Positions 1 through 6,492 of a stretch of DNA of 14,935 nt are shown here, piece after piece. The DNA is taken from positions 1 to 14,935 of the forward strand of contig JAFGNQ010000042.1 of NCBI GenBank assembly GCA_016926925.1. The letters are read 5' to 3'. Under the pieces are notes generated by a model. It searched no databases. It had not been told where the DNA came from and worked only from the letters and a program-made list of their open reading frames with translations. The DNA is from Candidatus Aminicenantota bacterium (lineage in GTDB: Bacteria > Acidobacteriota > Aminicenantia > Aminicenantales > Aminicenantaceae). The stretch's first letter is position 1. Each line of letters opens with the position of its first letter. A program made the position numbers and the translations under genes.

Positions 1-712
1 TGGTCCTTTTCAGGATTTGAAAAAGGATGAGCAAGACAGCGGGTCCGGAGCAAAAAGCCGAAGCCAGGAATTTGGGGGCCAGCAACGCGCTGTTCCAATA
101 AGGCCTCCCGGCAAATCCATTGTAGAGAAAAGCGGTGACGGTGTGGATGCCGATAGCGACCGGGATGGAAAACAGGATCAGGGGTGTCAAGACCTTTCTG
201 TTGGTATCTTTTTTATAAAAAAGATGGTAAAGCAAATAGCCGACCACCAGCAAATTCAAGATAAAATATAGTGACAAGACCAAGGAATCCCAGGCCAGCA
301 GCGAAGAGGGAAGGTTCAGCTTGCCCAGGAAGGGGATCATGTGCCATAGGCGAAGCGGGTGGCCGATATCGACGATGACAAAGAGCATGCACATGATGAC
401 GGCGCTGATGGCCAGCAGCTCCCCGAAGATGACCACCTCTTTTAAGGGCTTCCAGTTGTAGATATAGGCAGGAATGACCAGCATGATGGCAGCCGCCGCC
501 ACTCCTACCAGAAAAGTGAAATTCCCGATATAAAAAGCCCAGGAAACGGAATCCCGCATGTTGGTGACCAGCAGTCCCAGTTTGAGTTGTTGGATATAAC
601 CGGTACATCCCCAGCCGATCAGGACTAAAAGAAATGCCAGCCAGAGATAATAGCGCTTGCTTCCACGGATGACGATTTTGAAACTCTCTTTGAGAAACCG
701 GATAAAATTCAA
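1..712 (-). CDS. NrfD/DsrP-like polytopic membrane subunit (partial, 3' end outside window)
   Basis: This is the membrane partner of the Fe-S protein encoded just upstream, probably a quinol-binding subunit that passes electrons between the menaquinone pool and the periplasmic Fe-S/cytochrome subunits. The first 237 residues are present; NrfD proteins are usually near 300-400 aa. About six hydrophobic helices can be seen, at roughly residues 22-42, 58-86, 94-117, 143-165, 176-198 and 213-233. The segment DIGHPLRLWH (about 115-124) resembles the helix-end loop of NrfD/HmcC/DsrP proteins. I start it at the TTG at 712: an in-frame stop lies four codons upstream and a GAGGTG ribosome-binding site sits just before it. 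It follows the Fe-S gene by about 20 bp in the same operon. The fold call is strong. The exact complex (Dsr, Hmc, Tmc or other) cannot be settled from this fragment. Confidence 0.85.
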   Translation of the reverse strand, partial: MNFIRFLKESFKIVIRGSKRYYLWLAFLLVLIGWGCTGYIQQLKLGLLVTNMRDSVSWAFYIGNFTFLVGVAAAAIMLVIPAYIYNWKPLKEVVIFGELLAISAVIMCMLFVIVDIGHPLRLWHMIPFLGKLNLPSSLLAWDSLVLSLYFILNLLVVGYLLYHLFYKKDTNRKVLTPLILFSIPVAIGIHTVTAFLYNGFAGRPYWNSALLAPKFLASAFCSGPAVLLILFQILKRT

Positions 713-733
713 AATGTCACCTCACACATAGCA

Positions 734-1648
734 TCATGTTCCGTAGAAATAGTAGAATTTCGGCTGCGTGTTGAGCTCTTCCTTGAGGATCAAAACCCTC
801 TTGTTCTCTAGGATGTAGCGAATCTCGCTGTCCTTGTCCAGCAGATTGCCGAATTTCCGGGCCCCTACCGGACAGGCTTCCACACAGGCGGGGTAGCGGC
901 CTTCACGGACACGCTGGATGCAAAAGGTGCACTTTTCGACGACTCCTTTGGAGCGCGGCCGGTTCCCGAGATAATGGGTGTCGGGATTGATGTCCTCATT
1001 CGGCAGAGTGCTTTTTCCCCAGTTGAAGTAACGAGCCCCGTAAGGGCAGGCTGCCATACAAGTGCGGCATCCGATACACCAGTCGTAATCCACGACGACG
1101 ATGCCGTCCGGCTCGGTCCAGGTCGCTTCGACCGGACAGCTTTTGACACAAGGAGGATTCTTGCAGTGCTGGCAGGCTATGGGCACATAGAAATGCCCTT
1201 CATCCGGCACTTCTTCATGATTGTAATACAAATTCGCATGCAGGAAATCGATCCCCTTCTCTTTTTCCATCTCAAGGACCTGTATCCATTGGATTTGGGG
1301 ATCGCGGGACTGATTGTTCTCCTCCACACAAGCGTAAACACACTTCCGGCAGCCGATGCACCGGGATATGTCCAGTCCGTAGCCGAAGAGCGTTTCGGGA
1401 ATGGGCTCTTTGGCCGACACGGTGAATTTCTTTCCATATTTTTGAGTGTATTGCGCCTCGAGACGTTCAATGATGCGTGCGATCTCGTCTTTCGACAGGG
1501 ACTTGAAATTCTTTCTCAGGAATGCCGCGCGAGCTTTCTCGGGTATGGAAGCGCTGAACAATGCGGCGGACGATGTCACAGCGGCGGCCTTCAAGAATGT
1601 TCTCCTGTTTAATTTTCCGGATGAAAAGACTGTTTTCTTCAGGCTCAT
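734..1648 (-). CDS. Tat-exported ferredoxin-like protein with four [4Fe-4S] clusters (DsrO/NrfC/HmcB type)
   Basis: This is a periplasmic electron-transfer subunit of 304 aa. The N-terminus has a twin-arginine signal (NRRTFLK, residues 14-20), a hydrophobic Ala/Ser stretch and a likely cleavage site near ARA (39-41). Sixteen cysteines in four groups fit four cubane clusters: C97/C100/C103/C107, C159/C162/C167/C171, C191/C194/C197/C201 and C240/C243/C255/C259. This is the usual arrangement of NrfC, DsrO and HmcB proteins, which wire a multiheme cytochrome to an NrfD membrane subunit. The start codon overlaps the stop of the upstream cytochrome gene as ATGA (1645-1648), so translational coupling is likely. 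The NrfD-like gene follows directly. The family is certain; the physiological partner complex is inferred from neighbours. Confidence 0.93.
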   Translation of the reverse strand: MSLKKTVFSSGKLNRRTFLKAAAVTSSAALFSASIPEKARAAFLRKNFKSLSKDEIARIIERLEAQYTQKYGKKFTVSAKEPIPETLFGYGLDISRCIGCRKCVYACVEENNQSRDPQIQWIQVLEMEKEKGIDFLHANLYYNHEEVPDEGHFYVPIACQHCKNPPCVKSCPVEATWTEPDGIVVVDYDWCIGCRTCMAACPYGARYFNWGKSTLPNEDINPDTHYLGNRPRSKGVVEKCTFCIQRVREGRYPACVEACPVGARKFGNLLDKDSEIRYILENKRVLILKEELNTQPKFYYFYGT

Positions 1649-2199
1649 TTTACTTTTCCTGGTTTTCGCGGCGCGGGCTCCGGTTTCATTTTTTTGAATT
1701 TTGGCGAGTGAGGGTTATGGCAGTGGGCGCACAACAGGTATTTTTTTTGCCCGTTCCAGGAGCCGGTTCTGCGGCCGTGAATACCGGCTTTCCAATCTCT
1801 CAACTTCGGGCCATGACATTGGCCGCAGAGTTTATAGGACTCTTTGAAATCGATCAGCTCGCCTCCGGCCGAGTGGAGCATATCCCGATTTTGGGCATCA
1901 TGGCAGTCAAAGCACCACCGGCTCTTTTCACCGTGATTGAGCACGATGTCCTCATGGAACTCTTCAAGCTTCCTTTGGTTCCGGTTGACTTCCATATCCG
2001 CATGGCAATCCGAACATGGGAAAATCCCCTCTGTGAAGGGAGGCGGAGGGACCTGAATGTCCTCGCCTTTTTCCCCGCTGTCTTGCCGGATATTTCCGTT
2101 CGAGGCAAAAGCTTGATAGCCGGCAAAGAATAGAATGCTGCTTGACAGCAAGAACAAAAAAGGAAGAGCGAAAACCTGCACAAATCCGAATTTCTTCAT
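1645..2199 (-). CDS. Tetraheme cytochrome c (exported), first gene of cyt-FeS-NrfD module
   Basis: This 184-aa protein has four CxxCH heme c motifs starting at C62, C96, C125 and C157. A hydrophobic N-terminal segment (about residues 4-30) would act as a signal peptide or membrane anchor, so the hemes face the periplasm. Extra histidines between the motifs (for example H82, H89, H109, H141 and H164) could be distal heme ligands. A Pro-rich stretch (51-54) precedes heme 1, and the C-terminus is Lys/Pro rich. The gene order cytochrome, Fe-S, NrfD matches dsrJOP. However, DsrJ has three hemes and this protein has four, and dsrM/dsrK are not upstream here. I therefore call it a tetraheme cytochrome of an NrfD-type complex and not DsrJ. 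It probably donates to, or accepts from, periplasmic c-type cytochromes. Confidence 0.88.
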   Translation of the reverse strand: MKKFGFVQVFALPFLFLLSSSILFFAGYQAFASNGNIRQDSGEKGEDIQVPPPPFTEGIFPCSDCHADMEVNRNQRKLEEFHEDIVLNHGEKSRWCFDCHDAQNRDMLHSAGGELIDFKESYKLCGQCHGPKLRDWKAGIHGRRTGSWNGQKKYLLCAHCHNPHSPKFKKMKPEPAPRKPGKVK

Positions 2200-2250
2200 A
2201 TTCCAATGCCGCTAATATTCATAGTGAAATTACAGACATACTAGACTTTA

Positions 2251-2280
2251 TTTTTACTAATTTATAACCCTATTTGTCAA
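2251..2280 (-). promoter_or_regulatory. Candidate sigma-70-type promoter of the cytochrome operon
   Basis: On the minus strand a perfect TTGACA (2280-2275) is followed after 18 bp by TAAAAA (2256-2251), which matches four of six -10 positions. The surroundings are AT rich. The site lies about 50 bp upstream of the cytochrome start, in the 141-bp gap after the zinc-ribbon gene. It would let the redox module be transcribed separately from the upstream genes. The -35 is good and the -10 is mediocre. Confidence 0.45.
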
Positions 2281-2340
2281 TATGAATCTTTTCGATGAAC
2301 CGGAAAGCTATGGAGAGGTGGGTATCTTCAATATGAAAAT

Positions 2341-2763
2341 CTATTTTTTCTTCGAGGGATCGGCAAATTTTTGGTAGGTTCTGTAGAAGGCGGAAATTTT
2401 CTGCGCGAAATTTTTGTAGTCAACAAAGTGATATTTGCAGCCGCGACGTGAACAGATTTGCACCATCCCGCCGTTTTTTAATTCCATAAAAGAGAGGGGG
2501 GCTTTGCACTCTTCGCATAAATCTTTCAACATAAGAGAGGCCCGGCATTCTGGACAGAAAAATAAAACCAGATCATCTTTGGGAATATACACATCTGATT
2601 TGATTTCATAACTGCCGAATAATGCGCTCAAACGCAAAATACCGGCCTTGTTTTGATACTGAATAAGGGTTTTCACACTCGGATGCCCATCGATCTGCGT
2701 TTCCTCATCCATAAGGCTTTTTCTGCAATACGGGCATTTCAGCTCGAGGATTAGTTCTGACAT
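2341..2763 (-). CDS. Small zinc-ribbon protein of unknown function
   Basis: I do not recognise a named family. The 140-aa product has four metal-knuckle-like groups: C10/C13, C70/C73, C83/C86 and C104/C109 with H112, consistent with two structural zinc sites. A hydrophobic patch (DLVLFF) precedes the second pair, and the C-terminus is Lys rich with no membrane segment. The start is the ATG at 2763, because an excellent GGAGGTG ribosome-binding site lies 6 bp upstream; an in-frame TTG at 2781 sits before that site and is unlikely to be used. It lies 109 bp downstream of the 551-aa ATP-grasp gene on the same strand with no obvious terminator between, so the two may be co-transcribed. Zinc ribbons often mediate protein or nucleic-acid contacts, but no function can be assigned. 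Confidence 0.75.
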   Translation of the reverse strand: MSELILELKCPYCRKSLMDEETQIDGHPSVKTLIQYQNKAGILRLSALFGSYEIKSDVYIPKDDLVLFFCPECRASLMLKDLCEECKAPLSFMELKNGGMVQICSRRGCKYHFVDYKNFAQKISAFYRTYQKFADPSKKK

Positions 2764-2872
2764 TCTTTCACCTCCTTTCAATAATTCGGAAGGCCGCCTG
2801 CCTCATAACCCACACCTTTCTCCCGAAACATCAGGCATGACCCGAGAATATCCCCGGAAGAACCGCAAAGTA

Positions 2873-4528
2873 TCATACGGCAACGACACAGCGTTGCGTT
2901 ATCGAGTCCGCATACACCGTAACAGTTTCGGGAAAGGTCAAAACATACAGAGCTTTGCTCGAATCAGGCCGAGAAAAAAAGAAAGGATCGATCCAATCTT
3001 CGGTGGGTGCGATGTATCCGTAAATGACGTTGTTGCTTACCAGGTTGGTGAGGAAATGCGTACCTTGGGTGCCGTACATTCTTGTCTGGAGCCTCTTTTG
3101 GTCCTCATCGTGGCCTCCTTGAATCATATACAGGAAATGGCTGCCGTATATTCCGCCGGAAAGGTCTTCTTCTTCGGGGAGAGGCTCCATGCGAGCGCAA
3201 ATGTCGACTCCGTATTCGAAGATGGCCACGGCCCCGGCGACGTCCCGGTAGTCGACTTGTATTCCCCAATCTCGGTTCGGACTTCCCAATCTTCCGGGGG
3301 CGATTACGATATAAGCCTCATTCTTATCTGTCATGGAGCTGTTGATCTGCGCAATTTTTTCTTTGATTTCATCATGCTTGCTTTTTTTGTAAAGAAATGG
3401 GGAGACAACCACGGCATGCCTGATTCCTTCTTTGACTCCATGTCCTTGAAGACTCCTGATAGATAGATAAACCTGTCGAAATTCCGAGGGGATCTCGATG
3501 GCCTCGAACTCAAGCTTGGGAAGTTCCGTCAGCTGAACAACATGAAAAGCGCCCTCTTCTCTATCCTTTTTTTCGAAATCTATGTTGAAAACGAATTCTA
3601 TCTGGAAATGAGAAGAGATTTTCTGTGCAATCGTTTCCATTACCGTGTTCAGCCCGGTCTTGAAGCCGTAATGGTTGCTTTGGATCAGTTCCTCTATTGT
3701 GATCAGGTTGTTTTTTATGCCCAGCCGTTTGATTTTATGATAGTTGGCGAAGCGAACATGGAGCGTTTTCATGGTCTCCAGCTCTTCACCGCTCAATTCC
3801 GTGTTTTTCGTCATATCCAATGCGTAAAAGAACTGCTGTCCTTTTCCCATTCTCAAGAATCTCAGGGGAATCGGGTTTTTTATGGTTGCCATCGAAATTA
3901 CCGGAAATTCATCCAGGACCGTTGCATAGCCGTGACCGAATGCGATACGGGCAAAGCCTTCGTCCGGATTCTGGGTTTTTAAAGCATAGGGAAAGAAGGA
4001 GTTGGCGACTCCCGAGATATAAGGGTAGTAAAACGGCCCGGCTTGGGTATCATCATAAATACCAGGTATGGGATTAACGACCACAGCCATTTTCTCTATG
4101 CTGTCTTCCGGCTGTTCTTGGATGAAATCATCGAAAATGTGACATACGGCCTGAACGAGGTGGTTGAATCGGATCCGCTCATCCGGATGATTATTGGGGA
4201 GCATGAAGGAGGTGTTTTCACCTGCATGAACAGGACCCAGCTTCTCAGCGGTGGCACAGGCCTCATTGGTCGCTGAGGAGCGCACCCCGATAGGAACATC
4301 TCCCATCGCTTTCAGAATGGTTCCAAGCATATTTTGCTCTTGGTCACCGAAATCACAGCCCCTTTTCCGATACGTGTCAAAAAGGTCCGTCGTGAGAATG
4401 TGCGTTGTAAGCTTCCTTGTTTGGGGGATGTCACATTGATCGAGCTTGATTAACCCGCCACCCTTTCCACCCAGAGAGCCTTTCCCGTATATCGTAACGT
4501 CCTCACTTATTTTTAAAATTTCGATCAT
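2873..4528 (-). CDS. PPDK/PEP-synthase N-domain-like ATP-grasp protein, divergent paralogue (551 aa)
   Basis: The N-terminal part resembles the ATP-binding domain of pyruvate phosphate dikinase and PEP synthase: GSLGGKGGGL with K22, VRSS with R83, EKMAVVV near 145-151, YISGVA at 170-175 and a QIEF strand at 309-312. Relative to C. symbiosum PPDK numbering, K22, R92, E323 and Q335 have equivalents (K22, R83, E311, Q332). The D321 position is Gln (Q309) and the R337 position is Thr (T334), so ATP use may be altered. After about residue 350 there is no TIM-barrel PEP domain or phospho-His swivel domain. Instead there is a C-terminal domain with APGRLGS (410-416) and GTHFL (489-493), shared with the two plus-strand paralogues, plus an extra GSHFL at 462-466. 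It follows gdhA by 130 bp containing a hairpin, suggesting a linked role. The reaction is unknown. Confidence 0.85.
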   Translation of the reverse strand: MIEILKISEDVTIYGKGSLGGKGGGLIKLDQCDIPQTRKLTTHILTTDLFDTYRKRGCDFGDQEQNMLGTILKAMGDVPIGVRSSATNEACATAEKLGPVHAGENTSFMLPNNHPDERIRFNHLVQAVCHIFDDFIQEQPEDSIEKMAVVVNPIPGIYDDTQAGPFYYPYISGVANSFFPYALKTQNPDEGFARIAFGHGYATVLDEFPVISMATIKNPIPLRFLRMGKGQQFFYALDMTKNTELSGEELETMKTLHVRFANYHKIKRLGIKNNLITIEELIQSNHYGFKTGLNTVMETIAQKISSHFQIEFVFNIDFEKKDREEGAFHVVQLTELPKLEFEAIEIPSEFRQVYLSIRSLQGHGVKEGIRHAVVVSPFLYKKSKHDEIKEKIAQINSSMTDKNEAYIVIAPGRLGSPNRDWGIQVDYRDVAGAVAIFEYGVDICARMEPLPEEEDLSGGIYGSHFLYMIQGGHDEDQKRLQTRMYGTQGTHFLTNLVSNNVIYGYIAPTEDWIDPFFFSRPDSSKALYVLTFPETVTVYADSITQRCVVAV

Positions 4529-4610
4529 AAATGCCGCCGTCTCCTAAGGAAAGGCGTACGCCTCTTCAGTAAAAAGACAACCCTTTCCCCGACAGATTTA
4601 AGATGCCATA

Positions 4611-4644
4611 GGGATTGTGAAAGGAAAATCCCTTTCACAATCCC
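4611..4644 (-). terminator. Strong 14-bp hairpin just downstream of gdhA
   Basis: A perfect inverted repeat (GGGATTGTGAAAGG at 4611-4624 and its complement at 4631-4644) with a 6-nt loop begins about 14 bp after the gdhA stop codon. In the gdhA transcript it forms a very stable stem. It is not followed by a clear U-run, so it is not a textbook intrinsic terminator. It may be a partial terminator or a 3' stabiliser that lets gdhA be expressed at a different level from the downstream ATP-grasp gene. Confidence 0.5.
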
Positions 4645-4658
4645 CAGTTGATTCTTGA

Positions 4659-6020
4659 CTAAACCAGACCCTGTTCCAGCATCGCGTTGGCGACTTTAAG
4701 GAATCCTCCGATATTGGCTCCGTTGACGTAGTTTCCAGGAGTTCCATATGTCTCTGCCGCTTCCTTGGATGTTTGATGGATGCTCTTCATGATGTTGTGC
4801 AGACGGTTGTCGACTTCCTCACGCGACCAGCCCAAACGCAGGCTGTTTTGTGACATTTCGAGTCCGGAAACAGCCACGCCGCCGGCATTGGCTGCTTTAC
4901 CCGGACCGAAGAGAATTTTGGATTCTACGAACAAATCCACTCCTCCGGGAGAAGTGGGCATATTGGCGCCTTCGGAAACGACATATACTCCGTTTTTGAG
5001 GAGGTTTTGTGCGTCTTTTTCATTGATTTCGTTTTGAGTCGCACTTGGAAACGCGCAATCCGCCTTATGATTCCACAGCGGGTTGAATTCCATGCCGGAA
5101 TCAACGGTTGTGTACACTGCGCTTTTGTATTTCTCAGTGTATTCTTTGATACGGCCTCTGCGTATGTTTTTCAAGTCCATAACAAAGGCGAGTTTATCCT
5201 CGTCGATACCTTCTGGATCATAAATGTAGCCGCTGGAATCAGATAATGTAACCGCTTTTCCGCCGAGATGATTGATCTTCTCCACCGTGTATTGGGCTAC
5301 ATTCCCGCTTCCGGATACGAGACAGATCTTGTCTTCCAGGGTTTCGCCCTTAGTATCGAGCATTTCCGCGGCGAAATAAACGGCTCCGTAGCCGGTGGCC
5401 TCAGGTCGAATCAACGATCCACCCCAGCCCAGTCCCTTCCCGGTCAGGACCCCAGTGAACTCGTTGCGCAGTTTACGATACTGGCCGAAAAGGAATCCGA
5501 TTTCCCTTCCTCCGACGCCGATATCGCCTGCCGGAACATCGGTGTTGGCACCGATATGCCTGAAAAGTTCGCTCATGAAAGCCTGGCAGAAACGCATGAC
5601 TTCGTTGTCACTTTTTCCCTTGGGATCGAAATCAGAGCCGCCCTTTCCACCTCCCATTGGAAGTGTGGTCAGGCTGTTTTTAAAAACCTGCTCGAAGGCG
5701 AGAAACTTGAGGATGCCAAGATTCACAGTGGGGTGGAAACGAAGACCCCCCTTATAAGGTCCAATAGCACTGTTCATCTCGATCCTAAACCCCCGGTTGA
5801 CATGAATATCTCCGGTATCATCCATCCAGGGTATGCGGAACATAATGACCCGCTCGGGTTCCGCAATACGCTCAAGCAATTTGGCTTTCAAATACTCGGG
5901 ATGCCGCTCGAAAACGAGGGCAAGAGATCCGGCTACCTCTTCGGCGGCTTGATGAAATTCGGATTCACCAGGATTTTTGGCCTTTAATGCACGCATAAAA
6001 TCGGTTACATAATCAGACAA
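4659..6020 (-). CDS. gdhA: NADP-type glutamate dehydrogenase (hexameric, E. coli GdhA class)
   Basis: This enzyme interconverts 2-oxoglutarate plus ammonia and L-glutamate in the cytoplasm. The 453-aa length fits the family (E. coli about 447 aa). All key residues are present: K90 in YKGGLRFHP, K114 in FKNSL, catalytic K126 in PMGGGKGG, catalytic D166 in VPAGD and a substrate-side Ser in AVSGLEM near 385. The nucleotide-binding glycine motif is GSGNVAQY (237-244). The second strand ends in SDSSG, as in NADP-dependent GdhA. The start is a TTG at 6020 with an AAAGGAG ribosome-binding site about 8 bp upstream; the next in-frame ATG would cut into the N-terminal helix. It is divergent from a second, apparently inactive GDH paralogue and lies upstream of an ATP-grasp gene. 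Function is confident; cofactor preference is inferred from motif. Confidence 0.96.
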   Translation of the reverse strand: MSDYVTDFMRALKAKNPGESEFHQAAEEVAGSLALVFERHPEYLKAKLLERIAEPERVIMFRIPWMDDTGDIHVNRGFRIEMNSAIGPYKGGLRFHPTVNLGILKFLAFEQVFKNSLTTLPMGGGKGGSDFDPKGKSDNEVMRFCQAFMSELFRHIGANTDVPAGDIGVGGREIGFLFGQYRKLRNEFTGVLTGKGLGWGGSLIRPEATGYGAVYFAAEMLDTKGETLEDKICLVSGSGNVAQYTVEKINHLGGKAVTLSDSSGYIYDPEGIDEDKLAFVMDLKNIRRGRIKEYTEKYKSAVYTTVDSGMEFNPLWNHKADCAFPSATQNEINEKDAQNLLKNGVYVVSEGANMPTSPGGVDLFVESKILFGPGKAANAGGVAVSGLEMSQNSLRLGWSREEVDNRLHNIMKSIHQTSKEAAETYGTPGNYVNGANIGGFLKVANAMLEQGLV

Positions 6021-6193
6021 AATAGCTCTCCTTTTTAAAAAAATTGGGATATGAAAAAAAGGTTGTTCGTAAAATGAGGTTAGGGAACGGATTCAGAACA
6101 TGAAATTCAGAAAGCACAGGTTCGAGCTGATTTGATTTCACAATATCTAAATAGTAAAAGAATGTTATATATGCATTTGCTTCGTGTTATGTT

Positions 6194-6202
6194 TGTTATA
6201 AT
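6194..6202 (+). promoter_or_regulatory. Candidate extended -10 promoter element (distal)
   Basis: TGTTATAAT is a perfect TGn-TATAAT extended -10 box in an AT-rich stretch. No good -35 hexamer is visible 16-18 bp upstream, which extended -10 promoters can tolerate. It points toward the plus-strand GDH-paralogue operon. AT-rich chance matches are possible. Confidence 0.35.
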
Positions 6203-6230
6203 TTTTCTATGAAGATGGAGAGAGGAATCC

Positions 6231-6257
6231 TTAACCAGCACCCGTTTATGCTATAAT
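6231..6257 (+). promoter_or_regulatory. Candidate promoter of the plus-strand operon (proximal)
   Basis: TGCTATAAT (6249-6257) is a perfect extended -10 box, with a four-of-six -35 match TTAACC (6231-6236) at a short 15-bp spacing. Transcription would begin near 6264, immediately before the hairpin-rich block, giving a leader of about 230 nt ahead of the GDH paralogue. Confidence 0.45.
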
Positions 6258-6267
6258 CAATTAGCCT

Positions 6268-6380
6268 GGATTATCCACGAGCCGAGGTTGCTGCAAAGGC
6301 GAAGCAGCAGCCCATGAGGCTGTAGTAAACTACGCCGTATGGACTGCAACGAAGGCTTTGTAGTGCGATCGGTTCGCCGG
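6268..6380 (+). repeat. Back-to-back hairpin element in the operon leader (repeat-like or structured RNA)
   Basis: Several stems follow one another almost without gaps. Hairpin 1 pairs 6286-6294 with 6304-6312 (9 bp, one G-T). Hairpin 2 spans 6312-6342 with pairs CCAT/ATGG, GGC/GCC and GTAG/CTAC around a TAAA loop. Hairpin 3 pairs 6343-6349 with 6358-6364 (7 bp, one G-T). A small fourth stem pairs 6365-6368 with 6374-6377. The block begins with GGATTATCCACGAG and is GC richer than its AT-rich flanks. It could be a short palindromic intergenic repeat of the REP/MITE kind that inserted here, or a regulatory leader RNA. One copy cannot distinguish these, and I recognise no named riboswitch. Confidence 0.55.
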
Positions 6381-6492
6381 AGGTAAAAAACGTCGCCATA
6401 TGAATGAAAATTTTTTAAAAAAATAAGCGGGTAATTATAAAACGTCACCTCCAAGCACAGATTCAGTGACGGTGATGTGAAAGGAACCTTCG

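Larger units (their letters stand above)
6021..6492. other. Divergent intergenic region between the two GDH genes
   Basis: This 472-bp gap holds the control regions of both divergent units. The gdhA-proximal part (6021-6260) is AT rich and carries the gdhA ribosome-binding site (about 6022-6030); I found no convincing -35/-10 pair for gdhA on the minus strand. Two plus-strand extended -10 boxes lie at 6194-6202 and 6249-6257. A GC-richer hairpin-rich block follows at 6268-6380, then an AT tract (6407-6425), a short inverted repeat (CGTCAC at 6443-6448 and GTGACG at 6466-6471), and an AAAGGA ribosome-binding site (6480-6485) 7 bp before the plus-strand GDH paralogue. An 83-codon minus-strand ORF spanning 6257-6508 overlaps these elements, resembles no known protein and is treated as spurious. 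Confidence 0.7.

Noticed and set aside
213..608. Minus-strand ORF of 131 codons at the window start
   Set aside because: It is an out-of-frame shadow of the NrfD-like gene. The correct frame gives clean membrane helices from a TTG start at 712.
974..1612. Long plus-strand ORF (212 codons) opposite the Fe-S gene
   Set aside because: It is antisense to a gene with sixteen well-placed cysteines and a Tat signal; its translation shows no domain.
1..2199. Naming the redox genes dsrJ, dsrO and dsrP
   Set aside because: The cytochrome has four heme motifs, dsrM/dsrK are absent upstream, and the third gene is incomplete in the window.
6268..6380. Known amino-acid or glutamine riboswitch
   Set aside because: The hairpins do not match any riboswitch consensus I can recall, so no class is claimed.
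6401..6430. AT tract with TTTTTT as an intrinsic terminator of a leader RNA
   Set aside because: No GC-rich stem lies directly before the T-run; the hairpin block ends about 30 bp earlier.
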